Positions 26,847 to 35,322 of a DNA stretch of 35,993 nucleotides are shown in pieces. Within the stretch, counting starts at the first letter, position 1; each line of letters begins with the position of its first letter. Below the pieces are notes generated by a model. The model did not search any database and had not been told where the DNA came from. It saw only the letters and a list, made by a program, of their open reading frames with translations. The stretch lies in NCBI GenBank assembly GCA_020627785.1, contig JAHDGF010000048.1, positions 1 to 35,993 on the forward strand, given 5' to 3'. Source of the DNA: Saprospiraceae bacterium. GTDB lineage: Bacteria; Bacteroidota; Bacteroidia; Chitinophagales; Saprospiraceae. A program made the position numbers and the translations under genes.

Positions 26847-28729
26847 ATTCATCAGCCAGTTATTCTGATCTTCAAAAAATTCTAAAACAATATTGGGGTT
26901 TTGAAGATTTTCGGAACTTCCAGCAACCGATTGTCAAATCTGTTCTGAGAAGAAAAGATACACTTGGTATTTTACCTACGGGTGGTGGAAAATCAATCTG
27001 TTATCAAGCACCAGCAATTTTGTTTCCTGGAATAACAATCGTCGTTTCTCCTTTGATTGCCCTAATGAATGATCAAGTTAAGACCTTACTTGAGAAAGGA
27101 ATTGAAGCCATCGCCTTGCATTCAGGTAAATCTTTGGAGGAATTAATGGAGGCAGAATTAAAGTTGATTCAAGGGCGTGTTCAATTGGTTTATGTGTCTC
27201 CAGAAAAACTTATTTCTAAAAAATTTAGAAGGCTTGTAGCAAATATAAATGTTAGTCTTATTGCCGTAGATGAGGCACACTGTATTTCTCAATGGGGTCA
27301 TGATTTTAGACCGAGCTATCGAGAGATTTCAAGTTTTCAATCAGCCTTTCGGCAAATTCCTATGATTGCTGTAACGGCAACTGCTACTCCAAAGGTCCAA
27401 GCAGACATAGTGAAAAATTTAGAAATGCGCGAAGCAGATTGTTGGGTGAACTCTACAACTAGGACGGAATTAGAATATGCGGTTATCAAAACAGAAAATA
27501 AATTTGGGGAGTTGGTAAATGCTATTGAGGCAACTACCAAGGGTTCCATCATTGTTTATGCTAGAAATAGAAGAACAATTGCAGAGTTATCACATCAGCT
27601 ATGTCTTAGGAATATTGCAGCTTTAGGATATCATGCAGGAATGTCCAACAATCAAAAGCTTGAAAACCAAACCAAATGGATTAGTAATGAGGTTCAAGTA
27701 ATGGTTGCCACCAATGCATTTGGAATGGGAATAGATAAACCAGATGTACGGAAGGTCATTCATTATGAACCACCGATGTCATTAGAGGAGTATGTCCAAG
27801 AAGCCGGTAGAGCTGGCAGGGATCGAAAGCAAGCTACTGCCGTTATATTACTGGGTGATTATGACATGCAAAAAAAGGCAATCGATTTAGAAAAAGCACA
27901 TCCAAGCATTGACCATTTACTTAAAATATTTGAATATCTAAAAGTTGAGCATCCTGATGGCCATAGTAGTAACTTCTCCATTCAACAATTTGCGGAGGCG
28001 ATCAAAGTTTCAATTTTAAAAACCTATTATGCACTTCAGATTTTAGATAAATGGAACATCATCAGCTTGGGGAGAAAACTAAAGGAACCCTCCTTAGTGA
28101 AAGTGTGTATGGGCAAAGGAAAAATATTATCTAGCTTGTCTGAGTCAACGCAGAATCTTTTCAAGTTACTAATTAAAATGTATGATGGAATTCTTTACAA
28201 AAAGGTTAAGATTAATGAAAACTATATTTCAGCCGAATTAAGATGTTCGATATCTAATCTTCATAAAGAATTGGTATTACTTCAGAATGTTGGATTAATT
28301 GAATATGTTGAGTCAATAGGTTCACTAGAACTTAGGATAAACATTTGCGAAAGCGAAGAAGTGAAAAATAAACTTTCAAATTCCAATTACTTAGATCTAA
28401 AGGATGTGGCCATTGAAAAGCTAGGCAAGATGGGTGAGTATCTTAATTCAATATCTTGTCGACAGTGTTTTATTGAGCATTATTTTGGAGGAAAAGGCGA
28501 TGAAATTGGATGCGATAATTGTGATGTTTGTCTTTCGAAAAGACCTAAAAATACTGTAGTGGAAAAAGAAAGTGTTTTATATAGTTTATTGGAAGGAAAG
28601 ATAAACACCGTTCAAGAGCTATTATTGCAGTATCAAACATTGGATAAGCAATTGATCGTAAAGTTTATTGAAGAATGGGAAAGACAAGGAATCATAGAAT
28701 TGAAAGGAAACGTTTTTAATAGGTTGTAA
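26831..28729 (+). CDS. recQ: ATP-dependent DNA helicase, RecQ family
   Basis: This superfamily 2 helicase unwinds forked and recombination DNA structures. The 632-residue protein has motif 0 (FRNFQQPIV), Walker A LPTGGGKSICYQ (48-59), DEAH (147-150) followed by CISQWGHDFRPSY, TATAT (motif III), and QEAGRAGRDRK (motif VI). A zinc-binding module follows with Cys residues in SCRQC and GCDNCDVC (about 555-585), and a winged-helix region at the C-terminus. An HRDC domain is not evident, so this is a shorter RecQ than in E. coli. The start ATG lies inside the last codons of the DUF6089 gene. The stop is immediately followed by the glycosyltransferase frame, and the three genes probably form one transcription unit. 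Confidence 0.94.
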   Translation: MSSILNSSASYSDLQKILKQYWGFEDFRNFQQPIVKSVLRRKDTLGILPTGGGKSICYQAPAILFPGITIVVSPLIALMNDQVKTLLEKGIEAIALHSGKSLEELMEAELKLIQGRVQLVYVSPEKLISKKFRRLVANINVSLIAVDEAHCISQWGHDFRPSYREISSFQSAFRQIPMIAVTATATPKVQADIVKNLEMREADCWVNSTTRTELEYAVIKTENKFGELVNAIEATTKGSIIVYARNRRTIAELSHQLCLRNIAALGYHAGMSNNQKLENQTKWISNEVQVMVATNAFGMGIDKPDVRKVIHYEPPMSLEEYVQEAGRAGRDRKQATAVILLGDYDMQKKAIDLEKAHPSIDHLLKIFEYLKVEHPDGHSSNFSIQQFAEAIKVSILKTYYALQILDKWNIISLGRKLKEPSLVKVCMGKGKILSSLSESTQNLFKLLIKMYDGILYKKVKINENYISAELRCSISNLHKELVLLQNVGLIEYVESIGSLELRINICESEEVKNKLSNSNYLDLKDVAIEKLGKMGEYLNSISCRQCFIEHYFGGKGDEIGCDNCDVCLSKRPKNTVVEKESVLYSLLEGKINTVQELLLQYQTLDKQLIVKFIEEWERQGIIELKGNVFNRL

Positions 28730-29832
28730 TCAAGGAAGCGAAAAAACATATCATTTTTTGTAGCACAAGTGTTCGCCAATATGATCGTAGAATTCAAAGA
28801 ATCATTGGCAGCTTGGAACGAGAATATTGTATTGGATGGATTTCTAGATCTAATGGTGCGGCATTACAAAATCAATCTATTGCAGTTTACAATATCCATC
28901 CTTTGATAAAGTCTGGTCCTTTGTTTTATGCTCTGCTTAATATTTCAATTTTCTTTAAATTATTGTTTAAAAAATGTGATATTATCTGTGCAGTAGATTT
29001 GGATACGATATTACCTTGTTATTTCATTTCAAAGCTCAGGGGGAAGAAATTAGTCTTTGATGCCCATGAATATTTTACAGAGGTTCCAGAACTGATCGGT
29101 CGAGATGGAGTAAGAAAAGTGTGGCAAAAAATTGCAAATTTTACTTTGCCTAAGATTAAGTATAATTATACAGTAGGGGATAAACTAGGTGAAATATTTT
29201 CAAAGCAATATGGCCAACCTTATGCGACAATCATGAATATTGATGGCTTAAGTAAGGCCTACAACATTGCTGACCAAGCCTTAAAGTCTACACCTAAACA
29301 GTTGGTTTATCTAGGGGCATTAAATGCAGGTCGAGGAATAGAGTTAGCTATTAAGGTTCTGACTGAGATGCCCAAGCTGAATTTGTTGTTGATAGGTTCT
29401 GGTGATTTAGATGGAGAACTAAAGCAAATGGTAAAGGAATTGGAGCTTGAAAGTCGAGTGAAGTTTTTAGGATTTGTGGAACCGCAGAACCTTTCCGAAT
29501 GCTTATCACCTTCATGGGTCGCTTTAAACCTATTGGAAGATAAATCTACCAGTTACTATTATAGCTTGGCTAATAAGTTTTTTGACTATATGCACTGTGA
29601 AATTCCTAGCATCAACATGGATTTCCCCGAATATAGAGCCATTCTAGATAAATTTCCTTTTGGAATTACTATAGAAGAATATTCTGTTTCTTCACTAAAG
29701 GCAGGGATTGAGCAGTATTTTAATGATGATTTATACAATAAAACGAAAGAATCTTGCATAAAAGCAAAAGCTCAATATTCATGGTCCAATGAAGAAACGA
29801 AACTGATAAAATTTTATGAAAAAATAAGGTAA
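28729..29832 (+). CDS. GT-B (group 1/GT4-like) glycosyltransferase with a non-standard ATC start
   Basis: The frame is a typical GT-B glycosyltransferase: N-terminal acceptor lobe, then LVYLGALNAGRGIELAIKVL, LLLIGSGDLDGEL, RVKFLGFVEP and the ADP/UDP-binding SLANKFFDYMHCEIPSI region. The first canonical start (TTG 28813) would remove the first strand and helix, because conserved-looking sequence continues upstream (KKHIIFCSTSVRQYDRRIQR). In-frame codons run back to a TAG at 28720 without ATG, GTG or TTG. The likely start is the ATC at 28729 in TAATC, overlapping the recQ stop as TAATG normally would, giving 367 residues. The alternatives are a start at ATC 28750 behind AAGGAAG, or a sequencing error. 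The sugar and acceptor are unknown. Confidence 0.8.
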   Translation: MKEAKKHIIFCSTSVRQYDRRIQRIIGSLEREYCIGWISRSNGAALQNQSIAVYNIHPLIKSGPLFYALLNISIFFKLLFKKCDIICAVDLDTILPCYFISKLRGKKLVFDAHEYFTEVPELIGRDGVRKVWQKIANFTLPKIKYNYTVGDKLGEIFSKQYGQPYATIMNIDGLSKAYNIADQALKSTPKQLVYLGALNAGRGIELAIKVLTEMPKLNLLLIGSGDLDGELKQMVKELELESRVKFLGFVEPQNLSECLSPSWVALNLLEDKSTSYYYSLANKFFDYMHCEIPSINMDFPEYRAILDKFPFGITIEEYSVSSLKAGIEQYFNDDLYNKTKESCIKAKAQYSWSNEETKLIKFYEKIR

Positions 29833-29900
29833 GTACAAATTGAAGACATTAAATAATGTTAGTTTTGCCAATCAATTTTATAGAATTATCAACAGGTAAA

Positions 29901-31163
29901 ATGAGTAAGGTAGAAGAGTTAATCAATGAAGAATTATTGAGGCAAAGGAGAGGGGTAGAGTTAATCGCCTCGGAAAACTTTACAAGTCAGGCAGTTATAG
30001 ATGCCATGGGGAGTTGTCTTACCAACAAATATGCTGAGGGATATCCAGGCAAACGATATTACGGAGGATGCGAAGTTGTTGATAAAATTGAACAGTTAGC
30101 CATTGATCTTTTGAAAGAATTGTTTGGACTGGAGTATGCCAATGTTCAACCACATTCTGGAGCTCAAGCCAATGCAGCGATATTTTTAGCTTGCTTAAAT
30201 CCAGGCGATACAATCTTAGGTTTTGATCTTTCACATGGAGGCCATTTAAGTCACGGTTCACCTGTTAACTTTAGCGGTAAGGTCTATAAACCTGTATTTT
30301 ACGGGGTGGAAGAAGAAACTGGCAGGATTGACATGGATAAGGTAGAGGCCTTGGCTAATTTACATCGTCCTAAATTAATCATCTGCGGTGCTTCCGCATA
30401 TTCAAGGGATTGGGACTATGAAAGATTTAGATCAATTGCAGATAGCTTAAATGCGCTATTGTTAGCGGATATAGCACATCCAGCAGGACTTATTGCTTCT
30501 GGGCATTTAAATGATCCAATTCCACATTGTCATATTGTAAGTTCAACTACTCATAAGACACTCCGTGGTCCAAGGGGAGGGATAATTATGATGGGCAAGG
30601 ATTTTATCAATCCGTGGGGAAGAAAAACTAAAAAAGGGAAAGACATTATGATGTCCTCCATTTTGAATAGTGGAGTATTTCCTGGCATGCAAGGTGGTCC
30701 ATTAGAACACGTTATTGCTGCTAAGGCAGTAGCATTTGGAGAAGCCCTCGAACCTTCTTTTAAAGAATATGGACAACAAGTGATCGACAATGCCAAAGCC
30801 ATGGCAGATGCATTTGTTACAAAGGACTATAAGATCATCTCAGGAGGCACAGACAATCACATGATGCTTATCGATCTCCGAAATAAAGGACGGAATGGTA
30901 AAGAGATTGAGAAAGCCTTAATAGCAGCAGACATAACAGTAAATAAAAACATGGTGCCTTTTGATGATAAAAGCCCATTCGTTACTTCAGGTATAAGAAT
31001 AGGTACACCAGCGATAACATCAAGGGGTTTAAAAACCGAGGATTGTGTTCAGGTTGTAGAATGGATTGATCAGATAATTTCAGACCCTGAGAATACCTCA
31101 CTTTTAGCAGAAATAAAGGCTCAAGTTAATGCCTTTATGAATAAGTTTCCTTTATACAATTAG
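29901..31163 (+). CDS. glyA: Serine hydroxymethyltransferase
   Basis: SHMT is a pyridoxal-phosphate enzyme that interconverts serine and glycine while charging tetrahydrofolate, feeding one-carbon metabolism. From ATG 29901 it is 420 residues, the usual length. [12 protein letters not shown] (18-29), [15 protein letters not shown] (44-58), [11 protein letters not shown] (85-95) and the PLP-lysine block [13 protein letters not shown] (Lys219) are all present. An earlier ATG (29856) would add [15 protein letters not shown], which is atypical, and AGGT sits before the chosen start. It follows the glycosyltransferase gene after 68 nt and overlaps the convergent truA gene by 4 nt. Confidence 0.96.
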   Translation: MSKVEELINEELLRQRRGVELIASENFTSQAVIDAMGSCLTNKYAEGYPGKRYYGGCEVVDKIEQLAIDLLKELFGLEYANVQPHSGAQANAAIFLACLNPGDTILGFDLSHGGHLSHGSPVNFSGKVYKPVFYGVEEETGRIDMDKVEALANLHRPKLIICGASAYSRDWDYERFRSIADSLNALLLADIAHPAGLIASGHLNDPIPHCHIVSSTTHKTLRGPRGGIIMMGKDFINPWGRKTKKGKDIMMSSILNSGVFPGMQGGPLEHVIAAKAVAFGEALEPSFKEYGQQVIDNAKAMADAFVTKDYKIISGGTDNHMMLIDLRNKGRNGKEIEKALIAADITVNKNMVPFDDKSPFVTSGIRIGTPAITSRGLKTEDCVQVVEWIDQIISDPENTSLLAEIKAQVNAFMNKFPLYN

Positions 31164-31906
31164 AGCTCGAAAGGATATTTAATATCTACTAAGAATAAAC
31201 CATCTGGGGGGGCGCTTAAGTCTTTAGATAAACGCACTTGATTTTTTAAAGCTGCGTGTACTTCTGTAAGCTCAATTTTATAATTCATGTATTGGAAGCA
31301 CATACCCACGATGAGTCGTACCATGCCTCTCAAGAATCTATTCGCACTAATGTGATATTCAAAATTGCCTTTAGAGTCTGAGATCCATTTTGATTCTTTG
31401 ATGATACAGTCATAAGATTTTACATCACTATTTGATTTGCAGAATGGGAAAAATGAACCATACTGCTTTATCACATTCGCCGCTTCCTGTAACCGATCGA
31501 AATCAAATTTCCTTCGATCCGGAATTTGATATTGTTTCTTAAATGGATTTTTATTTAGAGAACAATAGTAGATATACTTCCTCTCAAAGGCATCAAAACG
31601 TGCATGAGCATTATCGTCTACCAAATAGATTTCTTTAAAGGCAATTCCAGGAGTAGACATCCTATTCAGTTTATACAATAGGATATTGAATTCGTATTTT
31701 TCTAATGGTAGGTCAACGTGAAAATAATAATCACTAGCACTTACACCTGAATCGGTTCTGCCACAACCCATGATGCTTACATCAAAACCATAGAGCTTTG
31801 ATAAAATGTCTTGAATCTCTGCCTGAATGGTTGATGCATTTGGTTGAATTTGCCAACCTGCATAACTTGATCCATTGTATGCTATTTTAAAAAAAAATCG
31901 CTTCAA
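31160..31906 (-). CDS. truA: tRNA pseudouridine(38-40) synthase TruA
   Basis: TruA converts uridine 38-40 in tRNA anticodon arms to pseudouridine. The 248-residue protein has the catalytic Asp52 in [11 protein letters not shown] (48-58), preceded by [20 protein letters not shown] (9-28) and followed by [10 protein letters not shown] and the C-terminal [15 protein letters not shown] region. The start is TTG at 31906, since no ATG occurs in this frame before the conserved N-terminus. A run of nine T codes FFF at residues 4-6. The gene begins 5 nt after the stop of the upstream arylsulfotransferase-like gene, so it appears to lie at the end of that operon, which is an odd partner for a tRNA modifier. 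Confidence 0.95.
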   Translation of the reverse strand: MKRFFFKIAYNGSSYAGWQIQPNASTIQAEIQDILSKLYGFDVSIMGCGRTDSGVSASDYYFHVDLPLEKYEFNILLYKLNRMSTPGIAFKEIYLVDDNAHARFDAFERKYIYYCSLNKNPFKKQYQIPDRRKFDFDRLQEAANVIKQYGSFFPFCKSNSDVKSYDCIIKESKWISDSKGNFEYHISANRFLRGMVRLIVGMCFQYMNYKIELTEVHAALKNQVRLSKDLSAPPDGLFLVDIKYPFEL

Positions 31907-31911
31907 GGATT

Positions 31912-33564
31912 TTATCTAGCAACTGTAATTTTAACTGCTTTTGAATCTCCGATTCTTAAGAAATAGATCCCTGCATTAAGAGAAGAAATATCGACATATT
32001 TCTTGCCACCATATCCCATACTTGCAAGTCTATGCACACCATAAATATCATAAATATTCAATGGTTGCGGTTCTACTGAATTCCATTCTACAATTAAATG
32101 TCCCATGGTTGGGTTAGGATAGACTTTCAAGTCCATGTCCATAAGATCAGCTACCGGTAGAATTTGGTCACAAAAATCCTCATTTGCATCTAATTCAAGA
32201 TATCCCATTGGTTCTAAATCTCTGCCTTGAAATGCCTCGTAATCAAAAGGCAATCTATTCAACCTAAAAGTTAAGTTTTGATTTATGGTCAATGTATCTC
32301 CTTGGGTGGCGATATTTCCACCAATAATGGGTGTCTTGTATTCCCAAACTACCTGATTGTCTGGAGTAATTTCTGCTGTGTAACCGAATCGACCGGAGCA
32401 GATTAAGAAGTTGTCGTTGTTTAAAATTTGGAAGCTTGAAAGGCCTGTTGAGTGAACAGCTGTTGGTTCTGGATGAAATACATTTCTTTCAACGTCCTCT
32501 GGCAAGAATCTACCATTTTCTAATTCGTAAGTATTGGTATACATATCATAGGCAGGTACCATCACGGTTCCAGCTGAAAAGTCTTCCCCAATTCTGTTAT
32601 TAAATAGTCCTATTTTACCTGCATCTGGATGCCAAGGATCCAAATGCTCTCCGATATAATGCACATCATGCTGGTAGAACAACTTTTGGTCTGTTGAGTC
32701 TCCTTGGTCATAGGCCATTGGGTTCCCCCATCTGTATAATAGATCTCCACCTTTTCCTGCAAAACCCCCACTTGTTCCAGCAGCCTCCTCAGTTGTGGTA
32801 GAGTTGTCAATGATCCAAAATTCATGAAAATTTGGAACTGACAATAGGATGTGACCATTTGAAGGATTAAAATCAATCGAATTGGCATGCAGCCAATCGG
32901 CTGAACCAGAATTAGTATCCCAGTTTAAATTTATTCTTTGAGGGTTTTCACTTACTACGCCGAAATTTGGTTTAGTTGGGTCATAGTCTTGAATAAGGTG
33001 GTCCCAGCTTCTCCATTCCCAAACGATGGTGTCGAGGCCAGGATCGTATTCAATAATTTTTTCAGGCCATAAGGCATTTTGAGCTAATAGAGAAGTATCT
33101 CTGCCAGCGGCAACTGCGTCATCATAGGCGATATTTTCCCAGGTGATCATAAGCACGTTCCCATTAGGCTTCACTGTGATGTCGTGATGTATTCTAGCAG
33201 ATTCATCATTGAGTTCAAAGTCCCAGAGTAGATTATTATCCCAATCTCTCATTTCTACAATAGCTCCTCCACCACCTGCCCAAATAGCGTCTCCAGAAAT
33301 GTCAGACGGTCTTTTAGTTTTAATCAGATTTCCGTCCTTGGTTAGGTAGGCCGTGTTCCCTGGTTTGAAACCAAATTCATCTTCCCACATATGAACGATC
33401 TCTCCACAATTATTTAAAAGGTATACATTGGCTTGATTGTGAGGATAGATGATGTTGTATCCATCCAAGCTATTCCATGGTTCGTAGCTCAATAAACCAA
33501 CAGTGTTTTGGCCAATGGCAGTAAATCCGAGGCACATTAATAATACTGCGTAGAAATGTTTCAT
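31912..33564 (-). CDS. Arylsulfotransferase-like beta-propeller, T9SS cargo (paralogue 2)
   Basis: The 550-residue protein has a signal peptide (about 1-18, FTAIGQ) and an arylsulfotransferase (ASST)-like propeller. Notable blocks are ARIHHDITVKPNGNVLMITW, FYQHDVHYI and the repeated GGDLLYRWGNP turns. The C-terminal about 75 residues form a type A sorting domain (VYPNPTMGHLIVEW at its start and AGIYFLRIGDSKAVKITVAR at its end), which directs proteins through the T9SS to the cell surface. The true reaction is not certain: ASST moves sulfate between phenolic donors and acceptors, but other propeller proteins share this layout. It follows a paralogue after 7 nt and precedes truA by 5 nt. Confidence 0.85.
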   Translation of the reverse strand: MKHFYAVLLMCLGFTAIGQNTVGLLSYEPWNSLDGYNIIYPHNQANVYLLNNCGEIVHMWEDEFGFKPGNTAYLTKDGNLIKTKRPSDISGDAIWAGGGGAIVEMRDWDNNLLWDFELNDESARIHHDITVKPNGNVLMITWENIAYDDAVAAGRDTSLLAQNALWPEKIIEYDPGLDTIVWEWRSWDHLIQDYDPTKPNFGVVSENPQRINLNWDTNSGSADWLHANSIDFNPSNGHILLSVPNFHEFWIIDNSTTTEEAAGTSGGFAGKGGDLLYRWGNPMAYDQGDSTDQKLFYQHDVHYIGEHLDPWHPDAGKIGLFNNRIGEDFSAGTVMVPAYDMYTNTYELENGRFLPEDVERNVFHPEPTAVHSTGLSSFQILNNDNFLICSGRFGYTAEITPDNQVVWEYKTPIIGGNIATQGDTLTINQNLTFRLNRLPFDYEAFQGRDLEPMGYLELDANEDFCDQILPVADLMDMDLKVYPNPTMGHLIVEWNSVEPQPLNIYDIYGVHRLASMGYGGKKYVDISSLNAGIYFLRIGDSKAVKITVAR

Positions 33565-33571
33565 AATAATG

Positions 33572-35212
33572 TTATTGCTTTATAATTACTTGCGTAAATA
33601 TAAAAGGTGTTTCACTATTTGATAGTAAAAGGAGATAAATACCTTGACTTAAGTCGTTTGTGTCGATTTCTAAGGTATTTTTGATGGTTCCAGATATCAA
33701 TTTTCGCCCATATAAATCTTGGATTTCCCAATTTACGATTATAGAGGTTTTGTTCTCTAAGTTAAATGAGTTCGAAAATGGGTTTGGAGAAATTGAAACA
33801 TCTATTGGAGTTTTATCAATCTCTATGAGATTTGTACTTATACAAGCATCTTCATTCCAGTTTAATTCAATGGGAATTCCAGGGGTTAGGTCTTTTCCTT
33901 CAAAACCAGGAAAGCTTGGATCATATCTTCTAGCTTTAAAGACATCATTGGCAAATACAGGATTTCCTTGGCTTGCAGGACCGTCAAAGTTAACCGGGTT
34001 TACATAATTCCAGATGACTTGTTTTTGAGGATTAACTTCAATCAGTTGACCTTTTCTACCATCCGTGACAAGGGTATTGCCATTGCTTAATATTTGGGCA
34101 CCAGAAATTCTGCCAGAGAAAAAGTCATCGCTTAGGAATGAAGGATAGATTATTTCTGATTCACCAGGTTCAAATGTAGAAATATTAGTCATTGAATATT
34201 CATCATCTGAATTCAATGAGGGGGTTAATAAATCAATAGAACTGAATGGGCCCTCTGGTCTGTCATCGCCATTATTGAAAATTGAAATTTGAGGTTCGTT
34301 TGAAAATGGATTCCAAGTTGCATCATGTTGACCATGCAATTTTTTGTCATTAGAACTTCCTCTACCATAATTTTGAGGATTGCCCCAACGATAAAGAAAG
34401 TCCCCTCCTTTATTTTTGTTTCCTCCAGTGCTTCCTGTTGCTTCTTCAGTAGTTGTACTATGATCTATGATGAATATTTCATCTAAGTTTCTTGAACTTA
34501 ATAGTATTTCATCTCTTTCAGGATGGTAACTAATTGAGTTAAAATGTATCCAATCTAGATCGTTACTTGAATCTGGCTTATTTATGTCAATTCTTCTAGG
34601 CTGGTTTTCAGGGAGGTCAAAGTTCGGAAGAGTGGGGTCATGATTCTGAACAATGTGATCACTTAACTTCCACTCCCATACTATTTCATAGCCAGAATCT
34701 TCTAGAGGTTTTATTTCCCAAATTTTTTCAGAAACAAAAAATTCACCATCAACAGTTCCAGGTATACGCCCCATTTCAACGGCTTCATCAATCGGAATTG
34801 GGTCCCAGAGGAGGAGTAATAAATTACCGTTTGGTAATAAAGCGAGGTCATGGTGGGAGACACCGTCGTCTATAAAATCTTCGGCCCAGGCTAAACTACC
34901 GTCCCAATTAAATATTTCTACCCGGCCACCTGCCCCGCCAAGATTTAGGAGAACGGTTGTTCGGGCTTTTCTCACTAGTTGACCATCTTCATTCAGATAA
35001 GCCATAAGTCCAGGATTAAAATCACTGGTCCAACTATTGATAAGTTTCCCGCAGTTATCAATTAGAAAGGTTGTTTTTGAAGTCACAGGAGAGAAAAGTA
35101 CATATCCATCAGATACTTGATCACTTGAATTTATTAGTCCAATGGTATTTTCTTGGGCAAAGCCAAAATTTGCCTTGAGCATGATTAAAAATATAAATCC
35201 AAAGTATCTCAT
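33572..35212 (-). CDS. Arylsulfotransferase-like beta-propeller, T9SS cargo (paralogue 1)
   Basis: The protein is 546 residues from ATG 35212 (a TTG two codons earlier is less likely), with a signal peptide (MRYFGFIFLIMLKANFGFAQ). The body aligns by eye with its downstream neighbour: VSHHDLALLPNGNLLLLLWD, HSTTTEEATGSTGGNKNKGG, FLYRWGNPQNYGRGSS and HGQHDATW all have counterparts there, so the two arose by tandem duplication and have since diverged strongly. A T9SS type A sorting domain ends it (SISPNPFSNSFN and LSQGIYLLLLSN). A minus-strand TAGATTTG (35224-35231) fits the -7 consensus but lies only about 12 nt from the start codon. The reaction and substrate are unknown. Confidence 0.85.
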   Translation of the reverse strand: MRYFGFIFLIMLKANFGFAQENTIGLINSSDQVSDGYVLFSPVTSKTTFLIDNCGKLINSWTSDFNPGLMAYLNEDGQLVRKARTTVLLNLGGAGGRVEIFNWDGSLAWAEDFIDDGVSHHDLALLPNGNLLLLLWDPIPIDEAVEMGRIPGTVDGEFFVSEKIWEIKPLEDSGYEIVWEWKLSDHIVQNHDPTLPNFDLPENQPRRIDINKPDSSNDLDWIHFNSISYHPERDEILLSSRNLDEIFIIDHSTTTEEATGSTGGNKNKGGDFLYRWGNPQNYGRGSSNDKKLHGQHDATWNPFSNEPQISIFNNGDDRPEGPFSSIDLLTPSLNSDDEYSMTNISTFEPGESEIIYPSFLSDDFFSGRISGAQILSNGNTLVTDGRKGQLIEVNPQKQVIWNYVNPVNFDGPASQGNPVFANDVFKARRYDPSFPGFEGKDLTPGIPIELNWNEDACISTNLIEIDKTPIDVSISPNPFSNSFNLENKTSIIVNWEIQDLYGRKLISGTIKNTLEIDTNDLSQGIYLLLLSNSETPFIFTQVIIKQ

Positions 35213-35322
35213 AATCAAAAGTACAAATCTATACTACAATGAATAAATGGCGATATGAGTTTAAATCTTCTTGTCCGTTGAAAGCTAATATTTATTATTA
35301 AATTACATGTATAATTGAAATT

